From assembly GCA_017308475.1 (NCBI GenBank), contig JAFKEU010000004.1, forward strand, positions 831,226 through 895,225: 64,000 nt of DNA, read 5' to 3'. The DNA comes from Alphaproteobacteria bacterium (GTDB taxonomy: Bacteria; Pseudomonadota; Alphaproteobacteria; Micropepsales; Micropepsaceae). The translations under genes and the position numbers were made by a program. Positions 35,019 to 43,749 of the stretch are shown here, piece after piece. The notes beneath the pieces were generated by a model. That model did no database searches. It was given only the letters and a program-made list of their open reading frames with translations, and had not been told where the DNA came from. Position 1 is the stretch's first letter. Every line of letters begins with the position of its first letter.

Positions 35019-37339
35019 GTCAGAAAAACCTTGTAGTCCCGGCCTTCCCAGGTGCGGCTGTCACGCCAGAGGAAAGTGAACTGGATCGTCTCGCCCGCCG
35101 TCAAGGTTGCAACCGGAAGATCGGTCACATGCAGCCCCAGCCCGCTGTCACGCGTCTCTGTGTCCCGGATATTTTTCCAGCCATTGATCCCCCAATGCAC
35201 CAGCGCCGGCGCTTTCAGGGCGATGGTCAGCACCTTGCCGGCCTTGAGATGGGACGGACGGGCGTTGGGGCCCCACAGGGCATAATCGATCTTGGGACGC
35301 CTGCCCTGATAGCGCGCCCATGTCGCCGATGGCCGGTCCACGGCATGTCCCGCGGCCCGGCCATAGCAAAGCTTTATGAACTCGCTGTGCGCCCAAACCA
35401 GTGGCATGGCCGAACCACAGGGTTTTCCCGGTTCCAGATGCCTGGCGACGATCGGGTCGCAGTCCCACACCTGCTCCGGCAGCAGGCCGAGCGGGCTGCT
35501 CATCGCCGCCATGTACTCAAGATAGACCAGAGGGTCCTCGCCCGCCGCCAGCGCATAGTGCCCGCGCTCGCCCGTCAGCAGCGGCCAGCCGCGGCCGCAT
35601 CCAGTGCCGTCGAAGGCGCTGCCGTCGTCGTGCTCGCCATAGCCGTCTTCGTTGTAACGGTGCCAGACAGGGCCTGACTTCGTATCGACCTTCAACAGTG
35701 CATCGACCGCCTTCAGGCTATCGAGGATCGCGGGATTGTCCGCCGTTCTGAGACCATAGCGGACCAGCTGCAGAAAGTCGGTCGAAACTTGCGAACTGGC
35801 CGGCAACCCCGGGTCGTGGGCCAGGTTCTTGATCAGGACAGCATGCATGTGCGCCCGCTGCCCCAGCCCGTTCAGGGGAACGGTGCGGATGTAGTGACCG
35901 GCAATGCCAAGCCGGTGCGACAGGGCGGTGCCTGTGGCGAAGGCCCAGTCTTCCAGCGAGGCGTTCCAGAAATCGGCCAGGCGCAGCGCAAAGTCCCGCG
36001 CCGCGCCGTCCAGGAACCGGCTGCCTTCCACCAGCGCCGAAATGGCCACTGCCAGTGTGAAAGTGTTAATGCCGGCATCCTCTTCCCAGCGGTCCTGGTC
36101 GGTGGTGGGACCTTCGCGCGCGATGAAACGCAGCGCCCGCCCGATCATGTCGGCGACCGGAATGTCATGCAGGGCGCCATGATCATGCAGCATCGACGCC
36201 AGAAGAACGGGGAACGCCGCCTCGTCCAGTTGGATTCCCTGCCAGAATGGCGTGCCGCCCAGCCACTGGTTCTGGAACCAGTGTCCATCCTGCTGCTGGC
36301 TGGCGATCAGATAGCGCAAGATGTCGCGCGCGCTGTGACTGGCCCCCATCGCCACAAAGGCGCCGGCGGTCTCCACCAGATCGCGCGGCCACACCAGATG
36401 GTATCCGCCCCGACTTTGGCTGGCCTCGCCCCAGGGCACCGAAAGACTGGCGATAGTGGCGCCGCGATAGGTGCGATCCTCATGCACCTTCAGCACTGTG
36501 GCGGAGAGCGTCAGCATTCGGTCGATCGCCTCCGGCAGGGGCGGGCGGGGACATTCAGCCAGCCAGGCTTTCCAGGCACGGCATTGTGCCCGCCACTCCC
36601 CCTCGAAATCGTCCATCAGGCCGGACAGGGCCAAGGTGGCCGCAGCGCTCTTGCTGGTGGCCAGGCCCAAAGCAAGAGTCGCTTCCGTCGGCAGTTCGCC
36701 CATCAACGAGACGGCGCCCGGACCGGCGCTATCGTACTGCCAGGTCATCCGGCCATTGCGATGGAAATCCTGCCAACCGTCGCTTTCTTCCAGGCAGCCG
36801 GCCGAACAGCGCTGCCATGCATCAAGTCCATCCGGCCCGACTGCAACCAGTGCGAGGCCATACGGGCCCTGCTCGGCCGACAACACCCTGCGGCCGTTAT
36901 GCGTGCCGGCGAAGGCCACATTGTTCTGCGCGTCGTCTCCAAGACGTGCGGCCAGCAATGCATAGACCCGCAGATTTTCCGCGCCCTCCAGCCGATAGCG
37001 CATCAACAGCACATCCCGCCGCTGGGACGGGCAGATGCGCAGCGTGAAGGTGAATCTGGGATGGCTGTGCACCACTTCGACGGCCGGCGCGCCGGGCTCG
37101 GCCAGCGTGGCGCTGTAGTTTCCCAGCCGGCGCAGCTCGGCCCAGAAGCCGGCATCGTCGGCGATGATGAAGCCAAGATCCTTGATCTGCGGAATATCGA
37201 TGCGCGGGTAATAAACTTCCGTCACGATGCCTTCGGCAACCGTGAACCACAGCCGGGACGATCCCATGCTGGTTCCGACCATGTCCTTGCGGGCGGTCGC
37301 CCAGGTCGGATGGGGATGGTCCGCTGCCGGCGCTTTCAT
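35015..37339 (-). CDS. GH15 glucan 1,4-alpha-glucosidase (glucoamylase)
   Basis: A 774-residue glycoside hydrolase of family 15, releasing glucose from the non-reducing ends of alpha-glucans. The N-terminal beta domain (about 1-270) precedes an (alpha/alpha)6 barrel. Substrate-site residues are seen in GGYHLVWPRDLVETAGAF, the first catalytic glutamate region in EEDAGINTF..., and the second in LLPEQVWD. No signal peptide is evident, which suggests intracellular glycogen or maltodextrin turnover. It stands alone between convergent and tandem neighbours. Confidence 0.9.
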   Translation of the reverse strand: MKAPAADHPHPTWATARKDMVGTSMGSSRLWFTVAEGIVTEVYYPRIDIPQIKDLGFIIADDAGFWAELRRLGNYSATLAEPGAPAVEVVHSHPRFTFTLRICPSQRRDVLLMRYRLEGAENLRVYALLAARLGDDAQNNVAFAGTHNGRRVLSAEQGPYGLALVAVGPDGLDAWQRCSAGCLEESDGWQDFHRNGRMTWQYDSAGPGAVSLMGELPTEATLALGLATSKSAAATLALSGLMDDFEGEWRAQCRAWKAWLAECPRPPLPEAIDRMLTLSATVLKVHEDRTYRGATIASLSVPWGEASQSRGGYHLVWPRDLVETAGAFVAMGASHSARDILRYLIASQQQDGHWFQNQWLGGTPFWQGIQLDEAAFPVLLASMLHDHGALHDIPVADMIGRALRFIAREGPTTDQDRWEEDAGINTFTLAVAISALVEGSRFLDGAARDFALRLADFWNASLEDWAFATGTALSHRLGIAGHYIRTVPLNGLGQRAHMHAVLIKNLAHDPGLPASSQVSTDFLQLVRYGLRTADNPAILDSLKAVDALLKVDTKSGPVWHRYNEDGYGEHDDGSAFDGTGCGRGWPLLTGERGHYALAAGEDPLVYLEYMAAMSSPLGLLPEQVWDCDPIVARHLEPGKPCGSAMPLVWAHSEFIKLCYGRAAGHAVDRPSATWARYQGRRPKIDYALWGPNARPSHLKAGKVLTIALKAPALVHWGINGWKNIRDTETRDSGLGLHVTDLPVATLTAGETIQFTFLWRDSRTWEGRDYKVFLT

Positions 37340-37393
37340 GACGCCAAGCTAACCGCTCTGCGCCCGGCGCCAAAATTACGGCTGTGAGAGTCG

Positions 37394-38257
37394 CTAGGCC
37401 AGGTTCATTCTGTAGAGTGCGGTCAGGTTGGTCCAGGCCCGCTCGGCCTCCGCCTCGTTGTAGACCTGGCTGCCCTTCACGCACCAGCCGTGGTTGCCGT
37501 GATACACCTCCACCGTCGCCGTCTTGCCCGCTGCCGCGAAGGCAGCCTTCAGGTCGTCCTTCATTTTGGGATTGGACGCATCGTCATTTTGCGCCTGGCA
37601 GACCAGATAGGCGGCATTCGTCTTTGCAATCAGAAGATGCGGGCTGTCGGGCTTGTCGGTGACAAGGCCGTTGCCGCCATGAAAGCTGCCCACCGCGCCG
37701 ATGCGGTTCGGGACGGCGGCGGCTGTGCGAAAGCTGAGCGCCCCGCCCATGCAATAGCCCTGTACGCCCGCCTTCTTGCCCGTGTCGGTCACGCCCTGCG
37801 CGTCCAGGAAGGCCAGATACGCCACCGCATCGCGGTCGATGCCGTCATTGGCCATGGCGGAGCGATAGCCCGTCAGCTTGGCGCGCTGCTCCGGATTGCC
37901 GAAATCGAAATTGTCGCCGATCACCGGCGCCCTGGCGGAGCGGTAGAAGGGATTGACCACCAGCACGGTATAGCCCCCAGCCGCCAGCCGCTCACCCATG
38001 TCGCGGAAGACGGGGCGAAGGCCCATGATATCGGGCCAGATCAGCACCGCCGGCCACTTGCCCTCGCCCCTGGGATGGATCAACACCGCGTCGCAATTGC
38101 CGTCCGCGGTTTTCACCATCACATCGGTGGCGGTCACATTGGTTTGCGCAAGGGCAGTGCCCGTGGTGCCCGCCAGCGCGGCAGTCATCAGGCCGAAGGT
38201 ACGCCGCGAAAGCCTTGAATCAGAGACAAGACCCGGATGAATGAGTTCATCGCACAT
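37394..38257 (-). CDS. dienelactone hydrolase family protein, Tat signal
   Basis: A 287-residue alpha/beta hydrolase. The N-terminus has a twin-arginine signal (LSRRTFGLMTAALAG) ending near ALAQ, so it is exported folded. The nucleophile is the cysteine of GVQGYCMGGAL; the acid lies in VCQAQNDDASNP and the histidine in YHGNHGWCV. Such proteins act on lactones or esters; the substrate is unknown. ATG 38257 is the first in frame and no ribosome site decides it. It lies upstream of GH15 with a 54-base gap. Confidence 0.9.
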   Translation of the reverse strand: MCDELIHPGLVSDSRLSRRTFGLMTAALAGTTGTALAQTNVTATDVMVKTADGNCDAVLIHPRGEGKWPAVLIWPDIMGLRPVFRDMGERLAAGGYTVLVVNPFYRSARAPVIGDNFDFGNPEQRAKLTGYRSAMANDGIDRDAVAYLAFLDAQGVTDTGKKAGVQGYCMGGALSFRTAAAVPNRIGAVGSFHGGNGLVTDKPDSPHLLIAKTNAAYLVCQAQNDDASNPKMKDDLKAAFAAAGKTATVEVYHGNHGWCVKGSQVYNEAEAERAWTNLTALYRMNLA

Positions 38258-38342
38258 GCTGTTCCTCCCCTTTGCCGGCGGCCGTCCGCCTTAGCATCAA
38301 GGGAAGCTTACAATTGTGACAGGATTCAGCCGCACCATGTCT

Positions 38343-38891
38343 TCAGCCGATGGCGGCACCAGCAGCACAGACCGGGTCGCTGATCCGGGCGCGGCGCACC
38401 AGCCCGGACAAGGCCAGCATTTCCCCACTTTTCAGCGACAGGCCGAGGATGCGGTTCTGGTCCACCGGTCCGGGGAATTTTACCCGGCCAGGCGGCAGGC
38501 GGGCGAAGCCCACCTTGGCGTAATAGGGCTCGTCCCCCACCAGCAGGATACCGCGCCATGGCCCCTGCCCGGCGGCAGCGATACCGGCCTGCATCAGGGC
38601 GATGCCGATGCCGCGCCCGCGCTGGCGTGTCTCCACCGCCAGGGGACCCAGCAGCAGCTCTTCATGGCCGCCCACCATGATGGGCCAGAAGCGCACCGAG
38701 CCCCGCAGCACGCCGTCCTCGATGGCGACGAAGGAAAGCGCCCCCACCGGCGCGACGCCCTCGCGCAGGCGATAGGCGGATTTGGCGAAACGGCCCGGCC
38801 CGAAACTATCGGCACTCAGTGCCTCGACAGCCGGCGCGTCGGCGGCCGTTTCCAGGCGGATCAGCCAGGCGGGCATGGAGGCACTGGACAT
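38343..38891 (-). CDS. GNAT-family N-acetyltransferase
   Basis: Acetyl-CoA binding site residues lie in LGPLAVETRQRGRGIGIALMQAGI (motif A), followed by a YYAKVGFARL C-terminal element. These are the marks of the GNAT fold. The 182-residue version starting at ATG 38891 (MSSASMPAW) is chosen; a GTG at 38960 would extend it by 23 residues and overlap the Nudix stop. The acceptor substrate is unknown. It probably shares a transcript with the Nudix gene. Confidence 0.82.
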   Translation of the reverse strand: MSSASMPAWLIRLETAADAPAVEALSADSFGPGRFAKSAYRLREGVAPVGALSFVAIEDGVLRGSVRFWPIMVGGHEELLLGPLAVETRQRGRGIGIALMQAGIAAAGQGPWRGILLVGDEPYYAKVGFARLPPGRVKFPGPVDQNRILGLSLKSGEMLALSGLVRRARISDPVCAAGAAIG

Positions 38892-38953
38892 GAACGGAAC
38901 CTGCAGAGCGACGGCATCTTCGCTATTGCGCTGCTCACCAAAAGGCAAGGGCT

Positions 38954-39403
38954 TCACCACCAGGGACTGACCGGCGCTGTGCCCGCCAGTTCGGCCAGGC
39001 GCCGCAAGGTGGCGCCGGTGCAGCCGGGCGGCGGCCGACGGGGATCGACGAACTGGATGGCGCTGATCTCCAGGCTGGGCCTGAAGGCGATGGCGGCACC
39101 GGTCACGCGAAAAAGCGTGACCACATGGTTGGCAATGCCCGCCGGCGCGGAATAGAGGCCGAAGAATTCCGCCGACCCGCCCGTCAGGCCCACTTCCTCG
39201 GAAAGCTCGCGCCGCACAGCCATGGCGGGCGTCTCGCGCCGGTCCACACCGCCGCCAGGCAACTGCCAGCCGGGCATGTAGCGGTGGAGCACCAGAAGCA
39301 CCCGGCCCTGATCATCAAAGACCGCGCCCGCCGTTCCGAATGCCACCGGATGGGTCAGCGCCTTGGCCAGGATGTATAGGTTCCACGCCGCCCGTCCAAT
39401 CAT
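38954..39403 (-). CDS. Nudix hydrolase
   Basis: A 149-residue single-domain Nudix enzyme. The box reads GGGVDRRETPAMAVRRELSEEVGL, matching GX5EX7REUXEEXGU. The preceding RYMPGWQLPGGG is typical of (d)NTP- or dinucleotide-cleaving Nudix proteins of sanitising type. ATG 39403 (MIGRAAW) is preferred over GTG 39412. It is upstream of and nearly overlaps the GNAT gene. The substrate cannot be told. Confidence 0.88.
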   Translation of the reverse strand: MIGRAAWNLYILAKALTHPVAFGTAGAVFDDQGRVLLVLHRYMPGWQLPGGGVDRRETPAMAVRRELSEEVGLTGGSAEFFGLYSAPAGIANHVVTLFRVTGAAIAFRPSLEISAIQFVDPRRPPPGCTGATLRRLAELAGTAPVSPWW

Positions 39404-39496
39404 GGGAGCCACCGTTGCAGAATTTTCCCCTGGCCGTAACCCTTGGCTAAGGGGCGCAAGTCTAACCTTGCGTCAAGAAGCTGGAAGGGCGCGGCA

Positions 39497-40006
39497 ATGT
39501 CCGGCACCGGTTTTGAAAAGCTTTCCGTTCTTGTCGTCGACGACAACCCGCACATGCGCTCGCTGCTGCGCGCGTTGCTGAATTGCGCGGGCGTGACGCA
39601 GGTCTGTGAAGCCGCAGACGGCACCGCGGCCATCACGGCGCTGGCCGACCCGACGATCGACCTGGTCCTGACCGACATGGCAATGAACCCCATGGACGGA
39701 GTCGAATTCACCCGCAGGGTACGCAATGAGCGTGACAGTCCCAACCCCTTTGTGCCCGTCATCATGATCACGGGCCATGCCGAGCGCGCGCGCGTGGAAG
39801 AGGCACGCGACGCCGGCGTCACTGAGTTCCTCGCCAAGCCGCTTACCTCGCAGAACCTGTATGCCCGCATCGCCGAAGTCGTGGAACGTCCGCGCGTCTT
39901 TGTGCGCTGCGACGGCTATTTCGGGCCCGACCGCCGCCGCCGCCGCGCCGACGATTATGCCGGCCCCTGGCGGCGCAAGGACGATTTCGAGAAGGTGGAA
40001 TTGTGA
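39497..40006 (+). CDS. CheY-like single-domain response regulator
   Basis: A receiver domain without an output domain. It has the acidic pocket VLVVDDNPHMR, a phosphoacceptor aspartate in DLVLTDMAMNPMDGVEF, the Thr switch region VIMITGHAE, and the lysine of FLAKPLTSQ. A C-terminal arginine-rich tail of about 35 residues (GPDRRRRRADDYAGPWRRKDDF) follows. ATG 39497, behind GGAAGGG, is the start. Its position just before motA suggests a role in motility control or a stress pathway; the partner kinase is not here. Confidence 0.88.
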   Translation: MSGTGFEKLSVLVVDDNPHMRSLLRALLNCAGVTQVCEAADGTAAITALADPTIDLVLTDMAMNPMDGVEFTRRVRNERDSPNPFVPVIMITGHAERARVEEARDAGVTEFLAKPLTSQNLYARIAEVVERPRVFVRCDGYFGPDRRRRRADDYAGPWRRKDDFEKVEL

Positions 40007-40178
40007 GCGGGGATGGCCTCCCGCATCATCCGGCCTGTGGCGCGCGACGGCGCCTGATGGACCGGGCCAGAGCTTAAGCGCCGTTAACGTTTCGATCCGG
40101 CGCCAATCCTCGCCAGTTCACCCCTCCTTAAGCCCTCGCCTTAATAATGACCGGGCTGATAACCGGGCTCCTCCTTCC
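40007..40178. promoter_or_regulatory. motA upstream region with four TTAA motifs
   Basis: TTAA occurs at 40074, 40084, 40128 and 40141. The pairs are spaced by 6 and 9 bases, near but not equal to the TTAA-N7-TTAA of CtrA boxes. A direct repeat ACCGGGCT (40150 and 40162) lies just before the motA start. A regulatory role is possible but not shown. Confidence 0.35.
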
Positions 40179-41051
40179 ATGCTTCAGATTGGTGGCATTG
40201 TCATTCTTTTCGCCTGCGTGTTCGGCGGCTATCTGATGACCGGCGGCAGCCTGGAAGTGGTGATCGAAGCGGCGCCGCACGAGCTTTTGACCATCTTCGG
40301 CGCCGCCCTTGCCGCCATGCTGATTGCGGGCTCCATGTACAACGTCAAGAAGATCGCCGGCTCGCTGGGCAAGGTGATCAAGGGTCCCAACTGGAAGCCC
40401 AGGGATTACACCGATCTTCTGTGCCTGCTTTTTCTTCTGACGAAGACGATGAAATCCAAGGGCCTGATTGCGCTGGAAGCCCATATCGAGCGGCCATCGG
40501 AATCTTCGATCTTCAAGCGCTATCCCAAGATCATGAAGGACCATTTCGCGCTGGATTTCATCTGCGACACGCTGCGCATGATGACCATGAGCCTGGAAGA
40601 CCCCCACCAGGTCGAGGCGGCGATGGAAAAGCAGCTGGAAAAGCATCATCACGAGGCCCTGGTCGGGGCCAACGCGCTCCAGTCGATGGCCGATGGCCTG
40701 CCGGCGCTGGGCATCGTGGCAGCGGTGCTGGGGGTGATCAAGACCATGGGTGCGATCAGCGAGCCGCCGGAGGTGCTGGGCGGCATGATCGGCTCGGCCC
40801 TGGTCGGCACCTTCCTGGGCGTCTTCCTGGCCTATGGCATCGTCGGTCCCCTGGGCAGCCGCCTGAAGGCCGTGGTCGACGAGGAGTCGCTGTTCTATCA
40901 CGTCATCCGCGACATCCTGGTGGCGCATCTGCATGGCAATGCGGCGCAGGTCTCGGTGGAAATCGGCCGCGGCAGCGTGCCATCCGAATCCCAGCCCAGC
41001 TTCCAGGAACTGGAAAGCGCGCTCAATTCGATCCCGCCGGACGGCGGCTGA
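40179..41051 (+). CDS. motA: flagellar motor stator protein MotA
   Basis: A 290-residue proton-channel stator subunit. Four membrane helices are expected: the N-terminal GGIVILFACVFGGYLMTGG, then PHELLTIFGAALAAMLIAG, a cytoplasmic loop with the rotor-facing charged residues in KTMKSKGLIALEAHIERPSES, and a C-terminal pair including ADGLPALGIVAAVLGVIKTMGA and GALVGTFLGVFLAYGIVGPLGS. ATG 40179 is chosen because family similarity starts there. No motB is adjacent in this window. Confidence 0.95.
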   Translation: MLQIGGIVILFACVFGGYLMTGGSLEVVIEAAPHELLTIFGAALAAMLIAGSMYNVKKIAGSLGKVIKGPNWKPRDYTDLLCLLFLLTKTMKSKGLIALEAHIERPSESSIFKRYPKIMKDHFALDFICDTLRMMTMSLEDPHQVEAAMEKQLEKHHHEALVGANALQSMADGLPALGIVAAVLGVIKTMGAISEPPEVLGGMIGSALVGTFLGVFLAYGIVGPLGSRLKAVVDEESLFYHVIRDILVAHLHGNAAQVSVEIGRGSVPSESQPSFQELESALNSIPPDGG

Positions 41052-41054
41052 TTT

Positions 41055-41240
41055 TCAGGATTTGGATTTTTCCCAGCGGGTGCGATAGCCCTCGCCGGCT
41101 TCGGACAGCGACACCAGGAACATGGCCAGGGCGCCGGCGAAGACGCCGAACGGCACCGACCAGGTCACGTCGATGTCGGTGCCGAAGGTGACGATCGCCG
41201 TCACCAGCATGCCCGTCAGTTGTGCCACGCTTTTCGGCAT
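41055..41240 (-). CDS. small hypothetical protein with one or two membrane segments
   Basis: A 61-residue frame (MPKSVAQLTGMLVTAIV...) with two hydrophobic stretches (LTGMLVTAIVTFGTDI and FGVFAGALAMFLVSLS) and a charged C-terminus ending WEKSKS. It ends 3 bases from the motA stop, convergently. The compact fit and the clear membrane-like sequence support a real gene, but no family was recognised and there is no strong ribosome site. Confidence 0.5.
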   Translation of the reverse strand: MPKSVAQLTGMLVTAIVTFGTDIDVTWSVPFGVFAGALAMFLVSLSEAGEGYRTRWEKSKS

Positions 41241-41391
41241 GAACCGTCCCAAGCCTTGAAGACGGTTTGTAGGAACTGGTTGTGCCAAAATGAAGCAACT
41301 CCGTTCATAAAGGTTAACGGCAGTCGAGCATGATGCGGGTCCGGGCACAACAGGTCGCGGCCAACCAGTCACAGCTTTCATGATGTAGCGT

Positions 41392-42621
41392 TCAGCGGCC
41401 ATTGACGGCGCCCATGTGGATGAAGCCGCGCGCCGCCAGCCGGTCGCGGATTTCCTGGCCGTGCTCGGCATCGCGCGATTCCACCACCATGCCCAGCGTC
41501 GTGGATTTGGCGGAGATGCCGGTCATCATCCGGTTGTGGGAGACTTCCAGGATATTGCCGCCCGCCTCGCCCACGATGGACGACACCTGGGCCAGAAGGC
41601 CGGGACGGTCCTCGATCTCAAGCTCAAGCGTCATGATGCGGCCCTCGCGCGCCAGCTCGCGCAGGATCACGTTCGACAGAAGCCGCATGTCGATATTGCC
41701 GCCCGACAGCACCACGCCCACCTTGCGCCCGGCGAACAAAGACGGGTTGGCGAGCAGCGCGGCGAAGCCCGCCGCCGCGGCGCCTTCGACCACGGTCTTT
41801 TCGATTTCCAGCAGCATGGCCAGGGCGTGCTCGATCGCCGCCTCGCTGACCAGAAGAATGTCGCTGACCAGCGCGCGGCAGATCGCGGTGGTCATCACGC
41901 CGGGCGCCTTGACCGCGATGCCTTCTGCAATGGTCTGCAGCGGGGGCGAGGCGGTGATCGTCCCGCCGTGGAAGAGCTGGGCCATGGCGGGATAAAGCTC
42001 GGTCTGCACGCCATAGATGTCGATGGCTGGGCGCATGGCCTTTGCCGCCACCGCACAGCCCGAGATCAGGCCACCGCCGCCCACCGGCACCACCAGCATG
42101 TCGAGGTCGGGCACGTCCTCCAGCATCTCCAGTGCGGCGGTGCCCTGGCCGGCGATCACGCGTGCGTCGTCATAAGGATGGATGAAGGTCAGGCCCTCGG
42201 CGTCGGCGAGGGCGCGGGCCGCGGCATTGGCTTCGATCAGGTCATGACCTTGAAGGATCACGCGGGCGCCGAAATCGCGGGTGTGCTTGACCTTGGTGAA
42301 GGGGGTGGCCAGCGGCATGACGATGGTGGCGGGAATGCCCAGGCGCCCGGCGTGATAGGCGACGCCCTGGGCATGGTTGCCCGCGCTCATCGCCGCGACG
42401 CCGCGTTTCTTTTCGTCCGGCGTCAGGGCCAGCAGGCGGTTCAGCGCCCCGCGCTCCTTGAAGGAGGCGGTGAACTGGCGGTTCTCGAATTTCAGCCAGA
42501 CTTCGCAGCCGGCGATGCGCGAGAGGGTCAGGGAGCGGCGGGTGGGGGTGCGGACAAGCGCGCCGCCCACGGCGCGGGCGGCGGCCTTCACATCGTCGAA
42601 GGTGACGGGCAAGGCGGTCAT
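41392..42621 (-). CDS. ilvA: threonine ammonia-lyase with C-terminal ACT domain
   Basis: PLP-dependent deamination of threonine to 2-oxobutanoate. The PLP lysine lies in NRQFTASFKERGALNRL, with SAGNHAQGVAYHAG, PVGGGGLISGCAVAAK and VVLSGGNIDMRLL as further cofactor motifs. A regulatory ACT domain follows (about residues 330-409: LELEIEDRPGLLAQVSSIVG). The 409-residue length matches the short, TdcB-like form with one ACT domain. ATG 42621 is the first conserved Met. Upstream is an extended repeat region. Confidence 0.93.
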   Translation of the reverse strand: MTALPVTFDDVKAAARAVGGALVRTPTRRSLTLSRIAGCEVWLKFENRQFTASFKERGALNRLLALTPDEKKRGVAAMSAGNHAQGVAYHAGRLGIPATIVMPLATPFTKVKHTRDFGARVILQGHDLIEANAAARALADAEGLTFIHPYDDARVIAGQGTAALEMLEDVPDLDMLVVPVGGGGLISGCAVAAKAMRPAIDIYGVQTELYPAMAQLFHGGTITASPPLQTIAEGIAVKAPGVMTTAICRALVSDILLVSEAAIEHALAMLLEIEKTVVEGAAAAGFAALLANPSLFAGRKVGVVLSGGNIDMRLLSNVILRELAREGRIMTLELEIEDRPGLLAQVSSIVGEAGGNILEVSHNRMMTGISAKSTTLGMVVESRDAEHGQEIRDRLAARGFIHMGAVNGR

Positions 42622-42823
42622 GGGCGGCCCGTGGACAAGGCGTGGACAGGGCGGTGGCCAAAATGCGGGTGATACGGACGCGGGCGAACCCAAGCCCCTG
42701 TTGCGTCACGATAAGATGCCCAATTGAACCACCGGGCGCGCCCCTCCCCCCTCCCCCCAGGCTGGTGGATTGGGGGAACCGGAACGGCGGGGTGACGGGG
42801 CGAAGCGGCGTGTCTCATGCCGT

Positions 42824-42868
42824 CACTATGGCACGGCACAAAGGGGAGGTGGACAAGGCGGAACCTGC
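42824..42868. repeat. direct repeat copy 1, left of the DHFR-like gene
   Basis: The segment CACTATGGCA...GGGGAGGTGGACAAGGCGGAACCTGC recurs in diverged form at 43490-43547 on the same strand. The two copies flank the DHFR-like gene. The shorter core GTGGACAAGG also occurs at about 42629, next to the ilvA start. Confidence 0.7.
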
Positions 42869-42902
42869 GCCGCGCGCAGGGGTGAGACCATCGAGACGCG
42901 CG

Positions 42903-43427
42903 TCAGGCCGGAACACAGGTCAGGCGGATGACGTCCGCGCCGATGCGGTCGCTGCCGACAAGACGCAGCCGCGGACGGGGGCGGACGAAAAATGGCTTGC
43001 CGCCACCCAGCACGACGGGATGGATGTAAAGGCTGTACTCGTCGATGAGATCGCCAATGCCTGCCGCCAGATCGGGCCCGGCCACCGCGATCTGGCCGGT
43101 GTGGCGGGCCTTCAGGCCCTGGATCGCCGCAGCAAGATCGCCTTCGAGCAGGGTGGCGTTGGGGCCGACCGAGGCGAGCGTGCGCGACACGACCCATTTG
43201 GGGTGGCGCCGCCACACCGCCGCGAAGGCGTGTTCGTCCGCGTCCCATCCGGGCTGGTCTTCGTCCCAGTAGCGCATGATCTCGTAAATGCGCCGGCCAT
43301 AGATGCTGCCCGCCAGCCCGCCGACGAGTTCGATCCAGTGGCGGAAGAGCATGGGATCGGGTGCGAATGCCGTGTGATCGACATAGCCGTCCAGCGACTG
43401 GTTCATGCCAAAAACGAGCTTCGCCAT
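42903..43427 (-). CDS. dihydrofolate reductase-like (RibD C-terminal) protein
   Basis: A 174-residue NADPH-binding reductase-fold protein of the DHFR/RibD superfamily. The features seen are MAKLVFGMNQSLDGYVD at the start, GRRIYEIMRYW, then WVVSRTLASVGPNATLLEGDLAAAIQ and the C-terminal EYSLYIHPVVLGGGKPFF. Members are not true DHFRs and their substrates are mostly unknown. ATG 43427 has no strong ribosome site. The gene is bracketed by direct repeats (42824, 43490), which suggests it moved as a unit or was acquired with the repeats. Confidence 0.85.
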   Translation of the reverse strand: MAKLVFGMNQSLDGYVDHTAFAPDPMLFRHWIELVGGLAGSIYGRRIYEIMRYWDEDQPGWDADEHAFAAVWRRHPKWVVSRTLASVGPNATLLEGDLAAAIQGLKARHTGQIAVAGPDLAAGIGDLIDEYSLYIHPVVLGGGKPFFVRPRPRLRLVGSDRIGADVIRLTCVPA

Positions 43428-43749
43428 GACGGTGCCTTTGGTCTGTTTATTCAGAATTGCGTGCGCCAAGAATACATAAAATGAGCCACCACTATGGCAT
43501 TGCGCGCGGGGGAGTGGACGCGGGGGAGTGGACAAGGTGGAACCTGCCGGCCGTGCATGGCGGATCGCCGCCTCCGTCGGCCGTGCCACCGTCAGGAGCG
43601 GCTGCCGGGCAAGCCAATCAAGTATTATGCCCCCGGAATTCCGTGTCCCCGGAATTCCCCGGACGGAATTCAACAAATTCAAAAGATTCGCTCTGCCCGG
43701 GGGAACCCGACGTAGGCTGCGAGTTTCACAAAGACCGGAATGCAAGAAA
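43428..43749. repeat. mosaic repeat region before the P-loop ATPase gene
   Basis: A 322-base stretch without a supported gene. It contains the second direct repeat copy (43490-43547), which holds a tandem 14-base unit GCGGGGGAGTGGAC (43506-43519 and 43520-43533). It also contains two exact CCCCGGAATTCC units 16 bases apart (43631 and 43647) and a third partial unit (GGACGGAATTC, 43661). The CCCCGGAATTCC type resembles REP-associated repeats. Confidence 0.7.

Noticed and set aside
42622..42902. Small open frames on both strands between ilvA and the DHFR-like gene
   Set aside because: They are Pro/Arg-rich, lack ribosome sites and cover repeat sequence.
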